Assembly: GCA_028293725.1 (NCBI GenBank)
Contig: JAQGOE010000193.1
Coordinates: 1-13,119, forward strand
DNA length: 13,119 nucleotides
Source: Gammaproteobacteria bacterium
GTDB taxonomy: Bacteria > Pseudomonadota > Gammaproteobacteria > Steroidobacterales > Steroidobacteraceae
Reading direction: 5' to 3'
The notes under the pieces are model-generated. The model had not been told where the DNA came from. It saw only the letters and a list, made by a program, of their open reading frames with translations, and made no database searches. Below are positions 1-6,088 of the stretch, piece after piece (the stretch's first letter is position 1; each line of letters starts with the position of its first letter). The translations under genes were made by a program, and so were the position numbers.

Positions 1-1
1 T

Positions 2-400
2 GAACGAGCCATTGACTGCGTTGCCGGAGAACTTGGCGCTGAGATTGCCCGCAACCTCGCTCCCGCTGGGACGATGCTTGTGTACGGAGCCCTTTCCAGT
101 CACCGGCAGACAGACCCAGCGAAATTCACCATGCCGCTCTTCGCTCCACGTTTGATTTATTCGACAGCGACAGTTCGCGGGTGGTGGCTTCCGCATTGGG
201 TGAATTCCCAGCCGCTCGCCGAAGTGCGGGCAGCGACGAGCGATCTCCTCACCATGTTGTCGAACGGAGGACTGACGCCGCCAGCGATTGTGCGGTATTC
301 ATTTAAGGACTTCCAAGAGGCAGTACGCCTAGCCGATGGTGAGGCAGGACAGCAAAAGGTCTTGCTGGACTTCTCCGAAAGATCGGTCGGGAGTTCCTGA
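2..400 (+). CDS. Zinc-type/quinone oxidoreductase-like MDR dehydrogenase, C-terminal part
   Basis: The frame is open from base 2, so the gene starts before the window. The visible 132 residues match the C-terminal end of the medium-chain dehydrogenase/reductase superfamily. They begin at the late Rossmann-fold segment (AIDCVAGELGAEIARNLAPA), continue with the strand GTMLVYGALS, and end with the usual closing pattern in which a substrate-domain helix leads to QQKVLLDF. The VRGWWLPHW stretch resembles the VxGFWL motif common in enoyl-CoA reductase and quinone reductase members. Family members are NAD(P)H-dependent oxidoreductases acting in the cytoplasm. The substrate cannot be read from this fragment, because the N-terminal catalytic domain and any zinc ligands lie outside. 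It converges on the GH127-like gene and is probably unrelated to it. Confidence 0.8.
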   Translation, partial: ERAIDCVAGELGAEIARNLAPAGTMLVYGALSSHRQTDPAKFTMPLFAPRLIYSTATVRGWWLPHWVNSQPLAEVRAATSDLLTMLSNGGLTPPAIVRYSFKDFQEAVRLADGEAGQQKVLLDFSERSVGSS

Positions 401-422
401 CACTGGGTCCCCAGCAACCGAA

Positions 423-443
423 CACCGAAGCCGGCGGTCGGTG
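423..443. terminator. Hairpin between convergent genes, possible bidirectional terminator
   Basis: A perfect 6-bp inverted repeat (CACCGA at 423-428, TCGGTG at 438-443) encloses a 9-base GC-rich loop that contains the palindrome GCCGGC. It sits in the 47-bp gap between two converging genes, where a bidirectional terminator is expected. There is no T-tract on either side, so Rho-independent action is uncertain. Confidence 0.25.
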
Positions 444-447
444 CAGC

Positions 448-2916
448 TCAGCCATAGGCGCTCAGTTCCGCACAGGTGGCGTAGCTCCCGCCCGGCTTCC
501 CCACGACCCGTATCCCATAGATGGTCATCGCCTGAGGCAGCCGGACCTCAAACGATTGTCCGTCGGCGAGTGGTGGAGGTGTCGAGGCGTTTGTCCGCGG
601 GTACGACTCGACCAGCGCGGCAAGCCTCCAATTCACCTTGCTGTCATCCGGCAGAGCGCCATTGGCCGATGTTGGAATGGGCGTCGTGGCCACTTCGATC
701 CGTGGCATCATCTGCGTCGTATCGAACCAGCCGCCGGTGGCGTTGACAGCGCCGTGACGGTAGATGACACGCGATATGCTGGCGGGCGCAGTGAGCCTGA
801 TTGAAAACCACACCGGATCGCCGCGCTTCCCGGGCGGCGCGCCGAGATAGGTCGCCAGGCTCGGATCCTCCGGGCTGAGGGTGCAGAACGTGTTCGGGTT
901 CTCGTCGCTCACGAACTCCGCGATATCGCTGTCAGGGCGGCGACCGGCGGTTCGCTCCAGACCCAGAGTGACGACCGAGAGGCTCGTCCTTGCGAACGTG
1001 GTGACAGCCGGGCGTTCACGGCGCGCACGCGTGGCCTTCGTCAGCCACACAGTCCCATCGGCGAGGTCGGCGAAAGGAACCAAGCGCACCGACCGCCGCT
1101 TAAAGTGCAGCGCATCCGCGTCGGCTGGTAATCCCACGGTGGCGTCCATTTCGTAGACCTGGCGGCCGCGCCAATCTGACGGCACTGGCAACGCTCTGAG
1201 TGACCGCGAATTGCCGTCGTCCGCAATGCACACCCGCTCCAGATACGGTGCCCCAGGATTCAGTGCACTTTCCAGCGCCAACACCTGAGGCCCTCTCTCC
1301 ACCAACACATGGTCCGGATAGCTGTCCCCGCCGGGCAATACCCGCGTGGGCATATCCATGCGGATGTCCAGGACACTGGCACCTTCCCAGGTCCGAGACA
1401 CGTCGAGCATCCGGCCCGGTGTACCAGCCAGCTTGTGCTCCCCTGTCCTCACTTCGAACACGTTCGCCCATTCCGGAACCCGTAGCCTCACGGTGAAGTG
1501 CGTTGCCCGCTCCACACTCAAGGTGAGCCTGACATGGCCGTCGGAGGGAAAGTCCGTCTCCGAAATCACCTCAACAGCCACACCCTCCATTTGGAAGCGT
1601 GCCCGGCCGGGCGTGTACAGGTTGACGACCAGCGCGCCCTGCTCCACTCCCCAGACCAACTGCGGAATGAGCGAGATCCCACGGGGTCCGCTCGAAACAC
1701 AGCACAGTATTGCGTTGGTGCATTCTTTCGGCCCGACCCACGAGGTGTAGTAGGAAATGTTGCCGTTGTGGGGATCCTGCGCGGCCGACAAATGGTTGTA
1801 CACCGTGCGTTCGATTTCCTGGCCGAAACGGGCTTCGCCCGTCAGACGCAGAAGCCGCCAGTTGAGCTGCAACCACGTTACAGTCGCGCAGGTCTCGCCA
1901 ACGTTGGAGGATGGCAAAGTCAACAGCCGCCCGTGCGGCTGAAAATGCTCACGCGCGCTCAAGGAGCCGGTGCGATAGAGCTGATGCTGGACGATGTCAT
2001 CCCACCCACGCAGCACCGCATCCAACAGCCGCGTCTCGCCCGTCAGGCGATACAGGTCCACGAGACCGTTGAAATTCGAAAGCATCTCGTACGCTTTGCC
2101 ATTGGCCGTGTGGTAGACACTGCCGACCTGCAGAAGCGTGCTGACGATGCGTGGGCCATTCGGCTGGTCGTAGGCACGGACGACGTACTTGCAGAACTCC
2201 AGATGTCGAGGGTCTGCCGTGAATCGGTACAGACGGCACATCGGCTCGAGCACGCTGGTTGCTGCCATCCCGATGTGCTCTCCGGCGGCGATGATGTCCC
2301 GTTGTCCCGGCGCCTCACCGAAGGTACGGCAAAGCAGGTCCCCCATGCCCCGACAGGCTTGCAACGCCGCCGGGTCCGCCGTCAGTTCGTAGTAACTCAG
2401 CAAGCCGATGAGGTTGTACTTGTGTACCCAGACATCCCAACTCCGCCAGCGGCGAGCGGCGGGATACGTGCCTAGATAGCCGTCCGGCTCCTGGCTGGAG
2501 ATGAGCGTCCTCGCGACCCTGTCCGTGCTACTGCGCAGTTCCGCATGGTCGCGATAGCGCAGCGCGTTGCAAGCGGCATCGAGGAACTTACCGGCGTGCT
2601 CTCCGACCCAGGCGCCATCGAATTCACCCGCGTGATCGCGATGGACAAAGGCCGCGAGGAAAGCCTGCTCGTCAATCTGGAGGAGCCGCCCTTCAACGTT
2701 GGTCGCCATCCGGGCTGCAAACAGACCGCCCAACTCCTGCGCCTCGAACGCAAGCGAGGCGAACCGTTCCGGCACCCGCTCCGCTTCGAGCGGCTCAACT
2801 CGTGCCGGCCGGACGACCGTGTTATGTGTATCGGCCTGCGCCGGGGCTCGTGTGACCCCGGCCGCCGCCACCCCCGCGGCGATCTGAAGCAGCTCGCGCC
2901 GGGAAATCACACTCAT
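448..2916 (-). CDS. Tat-exported GH127/DUF1680 family glycoside hydrolase (beta-L-arabinofuranosidase-like)
   Basis: This 822-residue enzyme is probably a retaining furanosidase. Residues 1-28 form a Tat signal (SRRELL, then an Ala/Val-rich stretch ending APAQA), so it is likely exported folded to the periplasm. The middle (about 40-630) is the DUF1680 (alpha/alpha)6-barrel and beta domain. In the characterised GH127 enzyme HypBA1 a zinc ion is held by a Glu-x-Cys pair and a Cys-Cys pair, one Cys being the nucleophile. Equivalents here are Glu341-Thr-Cys343 and Cys405-Cys406, so the catalytic centre looks intact, although the usual CCPPN is replaced by CCVSSG. The last ~160 residues look like a galactose-binding beta-sandwich. 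I chose the start at 2916 because it gives the Tat signal and lies 6 bases after TAAGG. An upstream in-frame ATG would run into the transporter gene. It is last in the repressor-ribokinase-transporter operon, 22 bp behind the transporter. A ribofuranoside rather than an arabinofuranoside may be the substrate. Confidence 0.85.
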   Translation of the reverse strand: MSVISRRELLQIAAGVAAAGVTRAPAQADTHNTVVRPARVEPLEAERVPERFASLAFEAQELGGLFAARMATNVEGRLLQIDEQAFLAAFVHRDHAGEFDGAWVGEHAGKFLDAACNALRYRDHAELRSSTDRVARTLISSQEPDGYLGTYPAARRWRSWDVWVHKYNLIGLLSYYELTADPAALQACRGMGDLLCRTFGEAPGQRDIIAAGEHIGMAATSVLEPMCRLYRFTADPRHLEFCKYVVRAYDQPNGPRIVSTLLQVGSVYHTANGKAYEMLSNFNGLVDLYRLTGETRLLDAVLRGWDDIVQHQLYRTGSLSAREHFQPHGRLLTLPSSNVGETCATVTWLQLNWRLLRLTGEARFGQEIERTVYNHLSAAQDPHNGNISYYTSWVGPKECTNAILCCVSSGPRGISLIPQLVWGVEQGALVVNLYTPGRARFQMEGVAVEVISETDFPSDGHVRLTLSVERATHFTVRLRVPEWANVFEVRTGEHKLAGTPGRMLDVSRTWEGASVLDIRMDMPTRVLPGGDSYPDHVLVERGPQVLALESALNPGAPYLERVCIADDGNSRSLRALPVPSDWRGRQVYEMDATVGLPADADALHFKRRSVRLVPFADLADGTVWLTKATRARRERPAVTTFARTSLSVVTLGLERTAGRRPDSDIAEFVSDENPNTFCTLSPEDPSLATYLGAPPGKRGDPVWFSIRLTAPASISRVIYRHGAVNATGGWFDTTQMMPRIEVATTPIPTSANGALPDDSKVNWRLAALVESYPRTNASTPPPLADGQSFEVRLPQAMTIYGIRVVGKPGGSYATCAELSAYG

Positions 2917-2938
2917 ACGACGCCTTAGCCTTGCCGAT

Positions 2939-3940
2939 TCAGGTGGTGCGGGCGAGGACGATGAGCGCCAGGCCGCACAGGAAGCAAGCGAACATCGCGC
3001 CGAGCAGTTTCGAGGTCCCCGGGGGCGCGTTACGGAACTCCTTCCAGATAAAGACTCCCCAGAAGGCCGCCACCATGGTGGCGCCCTGTCCCAGTCCATA
3101 GGAGATGGCGTACCCGGCCCGGCCGGCACCAATCAGGCTCAAAGACATCCCAACTCCCCAGATGACACCGCCCAGGATGCCGGTCAAATGGGTGCTGAAG
3201 CCGCCGCGGAAGTAGTCCGCGAAGCTCACCGGTGTTCCGACGAAGGGCTTTTTCATCACCAGCGTATTCCAGATGAAATTGCTGAGGAAGATGCCGACCG
3301 CGAACACGAAGACCGCCGCGTAAGGCCCCATCTTACCGGGCTCGGCGTGGGCGGGATCGGCATACATCGCTGCCGCGACAAAGCGATAGAACATGCCCAT
3401 GAATATGCCGCAGGCCACCGACAGGACCAGGCCCTTGGTGCTAACCGAGGCTGCCGCCCCGGCCAGGCGGCGATAGGCGATGGCATCCAACACGATGGCG
3501 AGCGTCACCAGGATGACACCTGTCGAGAGCAATGCCAGATTTCCGACTGGATCGGCGACGTAGTTGACAATGACACCGATGAGGAGCGCCAGCCCGATGC
3601 CTACCGGGAAGGCCACGGCCATGCCGGCGATCTCGATCGCAGCGACCAGCAGGATGTTGGCCAGGTTGAAGATCGCCCCGCCGATGAGCGCGGACCCGAT
3701 ATTGCTGCCGGAGGCCTGCGCCAGATCGCTGCCGAAGGAGCGCCCGGCTCCGCCGGTGCTCCCCAGCGTGAGACCGAGCAACAAGGTCAACAAAACGACC
3801 CCGATGGCATAGTCCCAGTAGAACAACTCGAAGCGCCAATCCTTGCGGGCGAGCTTGCGGGTGTTAGCCCACGAGCCCCAGCAGAACATTGTCAGGACAC
3901 ACAACACGACCGCCAGCGGATAGCTCTGGACGATAAACAT
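2939..3940 (-). CDS. Inner-membrane sugar/nucleobase permease (DMT, ureide-permease/GRP-like)
   Basis: This is a 333-residue, very hydrophobic protein with about ten predicted transmembrane helices and short loops. The N-terminal FCWGSWANTRKLA and FELFYWDYAIGV segments and the later GMAVAFPVGIGLALLIGV and ISYGLGQGATM stretches are typical of bacterial DMT-superfamily permeases related to plant ureide permeases and GRP sugar transporters. These are often filed as multidrug DMT permease. It should act as a secondary importer in the inner membrane. The neighbours (ribokinase 48 bp upstream, GH127-like enzyme 22 bp downstream, and a nucleoside hydrolase in the divergent operon) make ribose the best-supported substrate. 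A nucleobase is the main alternative, because ureide permeases carry allantoin and uracil. The start is supported by the strong ribosome site AAGGGGGT just upstream of the ATG. The family call is fairly secure; the substrate is inferred. Confidence 0.8.
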   Translation of the reverse strand: MFIVQSYPLAVVLCVLTMFCWGSWANTRKLARKDWRFELFYWDYAIGVVLLTLLLGLTLGSTGGAGRSFGSDLAQASGSNIGSALIGGAIFNLANILLVAAIEIAGMAVAFPVGIGLALLIGVIVNYVADPVGNLALLSTGVILVTLAIVLDAIAYRRLAGAAASVSTKGLVLSVACGIFMGMFYRFVAAAMYADPAHAEPGKMGPYAAVFVFAVGIFLSNFIWNTLVMKKPFVGTPVSFADYFRGGFSTHLTGILGGVIWGVGMSLSLIGAGRAGYAISYGLGQGATMVAAFWGVFIWKEFRNAPPGTSKLLGAMFACFLCGLALIVLARTT

Positions 3941-3988
3941 CGATACCCCCTTACCGTAGTGACGTCCCTGCAGAGGACTGGTTGTTGT

Positions 3989-4921
3989 TCAGCGGCCTCG
4001 TGCCGCCCATTCGGCTGCAAATTCAGTGCGGCGCGGAAAAGATTTCTGGGTTCCGACGCGGGTGGTCGACAGGGCGGCGTACAGACTTGCACGCGCCACG
4101 GCATCCTTCTCCGGGAGACCTTCAGCGAGAAAGACCGCGAGGCTGCCGATGAACGCATCACCCGCGCCAGTGGTATCCACCGCGGTTACGGGAAAAGGCG
4201 GTACGTGGACGTGTCCCGTCGAGTCGGCAAACAAAGCACCGCGGGCGCCGAGCGTGAGCACCACCCTGCGGAAACCTTTGCCGAGCAGCGCGGTGGCACA
4301 TGCCGCCGCCTGCTCCATCGTCTGCACCGGCAGGCCGGTGATGAGCTCGGCTTCCGTCTCGTTCGGAATGAAATAATCCGCGCCGGCCAGGTCGGCCACG
4401 CTCGCCGGCACCGCAGGCGCCGGATTCACGATGCAACGGATATTGTGTGCGCGGGCAAACCGCACGGTGTGATAGATCGTAGCGAGCGGGACTTCGAACT
4501 GCAGAATGATGGTATGCGCGCGCTGCAGCTCCGCGGCCGCGGCGTCGACGTCCGCCGGGGTCAACTTGTCGTTGGCGCCCTTCACCACAATGATGCGGTT
4601 CTGGCCGTTGGGTTCGACGAAAATCGGGGCTACCCCCGTGGGCGCATCCTCGACGATCTTCACGTGGGTCGTGTCGATTCCGAAGGACTCGAAATTCTTG
4701 AAGGTCGCCTCGCCGAACAGATCCCGGCCCACCTTGGCGACCATCAGAACCTCCGCGCCACACAGCCGCGCGGCGACTGCCTGATTGGCGCCCTTGCCGC
4801 CGAAGCCGATATCGAAGTTCCGCCCGAAGAGCGTCTCACCCGGCCGTGGAAACGTGTCCGCGAAGGTGATCAAATCCGTGTTCGCGCTGCCGACGACAGC
4901 GATGCGGGGCGTATCTGCCAT
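3989..4921 (-). CDS. rbsK: Ribokinase (PfkB family)
   Basis: It phosphorylates D-ribose to ribose-5-phosphate with ATP in the cytoplasm, feeding the pentose phosphate pathway. The 310-residue protein has the PfkB hallmarks in order: an N-terminal strand with SANTD (12-16, sugar binding), the di-glycine substrate loop GGKGANQ (41-47), NPAPAVPAS, then DTTGAGDAF (249-257) with catalytic base Asp255 and the anion hole. Near the end, STTRVGTQ resembles the monovalent-cation loop of true ribokinases. An earlier ATG at 4939 overlaps the repressor stop codon as ATGA but has no ribosome site. The ATG at 4921 follows GGAGGA by 7 bases, so I prefer it; the longer form adds six residues. The ribosome site lies just past the repressor stop, suggesting translational coupling. 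Another PfkB sugar kinase is possible but less likely given the motifs and context. Confidence 0.88.
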   Translation of the reverse strand: MADTPRIAVVGSANTDLITFADTFPRPGETLFGRNFDIGFGGKGANQAVAARLCGAEVLMVAKVGRDLFGEATFKNFESFGIDTTHVKIVEDAPTGVAPIFVEPNGQNRIIVVKGANDKLTPADVDAAAAELQRAHTIILQFEVPLATIYHTVRFARAHNIRCIVNPAPAVPASVADLAGADYFIPNETEAELITGLPVQTMEQAAACATALLGKGFRRVVLTLGARGALFADSTGHVHVPPFPVTAVDTTGAGDAFIGSLAVFLAEGLPEKDAVARASLYAALSTTRVGTQKSFPRRTEFAAEWAARGR

Positions 4922-4935
4922 GGCGATTCCTCCAG

Positions 4936-5919
4936 TCATTTGGCGCGGTGAGGTTTGACAGAATCACGCTCGACGAGCTCTACGTCAAACACGGTGCGCG
5001 CCGATCCTACATTCTTTCCCTCAATCTGCTCCAGCAGCAGCTCGACGGCGCGGGCACCGATTGCCCCTACAGGCTGCGCGATCGTCGTCAAGCGTGGTGT
5101 CACGAGGTCTGTCCAACGGATGTTATCGAAGCCCGTGACGGAAATCTCATCAGGCACCCCTATACCCCAGCTCGACAGGCTGCGCATCGCGCTGATGGCA
5201 ATCAAGTCGTTGCCTGCCACAATCAACGTCGCCTTGCGACGACGCTCGAGCGCCTCGACCGCTTCTGGCGTCAGAGTGCCGTCAAATGGCACACTGACCT
5301 CCCAGGCGATCTGGATATCCCCCGGGAAGGCCTTCGCGAAACCATCGCGCCGCTGCCGGGCGCTTTCCAGTTGCTGCGGCCCGGAAAGCAGCCCGACTCG
5401 GGTGTGCCCCATGCGCAAGGCATACTCCGCGAGCAACCGTCCGCCCATCTCGTAGTTGGAATGAACCGCCGCATAGCCCGGCCGCGGACGGTCGATCAAC
5501 ACCATCGGGCCCGTGAGCTTCTTCAAGGAGGCCGGTAAGCGCGGTCCCAGGGGACACCAGATGATGCCGTCCACCGCATGTTGCAGCAGGAGCGAGACCC
5601 CGTCGGACTCGCTGTGCGCGCTTCCCTGGCTGTCGATGAGACACACCACCAGGCCCAGGCTGCGCGCTTTGTTCTCCACCGCCTGTGCCAGCTCGGGAAA
5701 GAACGGGTTGGTCAGATCGGGCAGCACGAGCCCGAGCGTCCGAGTGCGCCCCGTCCGCATCGCCTGCGCGGCGCGATTGGGCCGGTAGCCGAGCCGGCGC
5801 GCGACCTCGAGCACCTTGCGGCGGGTTGCCGCGCCCACATTGGGCCGCTCGTTGAGAACGTTCGAAACCGTGGCGATCGACACACCAACAGCCGCTGCAA
5901 CGTCCTTTACCGTCACCAT
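4936..5919 (-). CDS. LacI/GalR-family transcriptional repressor of the furanoside locus
   Basis: This is a 327-residue regulator of standard family length. Residues 3-25 are the LacI helix-turn-helix (VKDVAAAVGVS, recognition helix with TVSNVLNE), followed by GYRPNRAAQAMRTGRTRTLG, which contains the hinge helix. The hinge reads AAQAMR where most members have AAxAL/AR-L, so Met replaces the leucine that wedges into the operator centre. From about residue 60 the periplasmic-binding-like effector domain is complete, with PDLTNPFFPEL, VSVTGFDNI and TPRLTTIAQP. The family binds CG-centred palindromes and releases DNA on binding a small sugar or nucleoside. The first-gene position beside two CG-centred operator-like sites argues for local control and autoregulation of both divergent operons. 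The effector is unknown; ribose or a nucleoside is the natural guess. The ribosome site is weak (AGGGA touches the ATG). Confidence 0.9.
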   Translation of the reverse strand: MVTVKDVAAAVGVSIATVSNVLNERPNVGAATRRKVLEVARRLGYRPNRAAQAMRTGRTRTLGLVLPDLTNPFFPELAQAVENKARSLGLVVCLIDSQGSAHSESDGVSLLLQHAVDGIIWCPLGPRLPASLKKLTGPMVLIDRPRPGYAAVHSNYEMGGRLLAEYALRMGHTRVGLLSGPQQLESARQRRDGFAKAFPGDIQIAWEVSVPFDGTLTPEAVEALERRRKATLIVAGNDLIAISAMRSLSSWGIGVPDEISVTGFDNIRWTDLVTPRLTTIAQPVGAIGARAVELLLEQIEGKNVGSARTVFDVELVERDSVKPHRAK

Positions 5920-5932
5920 TCCCTAGTAGTCC

Positions 5933-5960
5933 TTTACAAGGCCGCGGAACGTGGTGTAAC
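5933..5960 (+). promoter_or_regulatory. Candidate sigma-70 promoter for the receptor operon
   Basis: TTTACA (5933-5938, five of six to the -35 consensus) is followed after 16 bases by TGTAAC (5955-5960, four of six to the -10). The -10 lies inside operator-like site 1, so a bound LacI-family protein would block it. This is a by-eye match only. I found no equally good promoter for the leftward operon. Confidence 0.3.
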
Positions 5961-5968
5961 GTTTCATC
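5953..5968. promoter_or_regulatory. LacI-family operator-like site 1
   Basis: A 16-bp imperfect palindrome centred on CG (5960/5961) with six of eight positions symmetric and an AACGTT core, the core shape used by LacI-family regulators such as PurR. It shares the 11-mer GTGTAACGTTT (5954-5964) with site 2. Confidence 0.6.
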
Positions 5969-5974
5969 GGCTCT

Positions 5975-5990
5975 AGTGTAACGTTTTACT
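5975..5990. promoter_or_regulatory. LacI-family operator-like site 2
   Basis: Second copy of GTGTAACGTTT (5976-5986) inside a 16-bp imperfect palindrome centred on CG (5982/5983), again six of eight positions symmetric, with matching GTAA and TTAC-like flanks. The centre lies 22 bp from site 1, about two helical turns, so two repressor dimers could sit on the same face of the DNA. Confidence 0.6.
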
Positions 5991-6021
5991 AGCTGGATGC
6001 AACGAGGGGGACATCTCGTAC

Positions 6022-6065
6022 CGGTCAGCGGACCGCCCGGCTGAGGCAAGGTAGCGCCGCCGGGC
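6022..6065 (+). other. Leader hairpins upstream of the TonB receptor gene
   Basis: Two inverted repeats lie in the untranslated leader. CGGTC/GACCG (6022-6026 and 6031-6035) has a 4-base loop. GCCCGGC/GCCGGGC (6035-6041 and 6059-6065) is a 7-bp GC stem with a 17-base loop. The second ends 11 bases before the ribosome site at 6077-6082. They share the base at 6035, so only one stem can form fully. They do not match any riboswitch I recognise. Confidence 0.3.
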
Positions 6066-6088
6066 AAACAACAAATGGGGAGCTCGAG

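Noticed and set aside
1498..2475. 325-codon open frame on the + strand
   Set aside because: Antisense to the GH127-like gene, whose zinc-site motifs and domain order are clear.
2917..3132. N-terminal extension of the GH127-like protein to an upstream ATG
   Set aside because: It would overlap the transporter gene by nearly 200 bases, adds a Pro/Arg/Ser-rich non-family segment, and buries the Tat signal.
3188..4951. 587-codon open frame on the + strand
   Set aside because: It lies antisense to the transporter and ribokinase, both with clear family motifs, and its product is a low-complexity Arg/Asp/Gly-rich sequence typical of the shadow frame in GC-rich DNA.
5976..6000. Sigma-70 promoter for the leftward operon overlapping operator 2
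   Set aside because: The best reading (TTGCAT, 16 bases, TACACT on the - strand) matches too few consensus positions to support.
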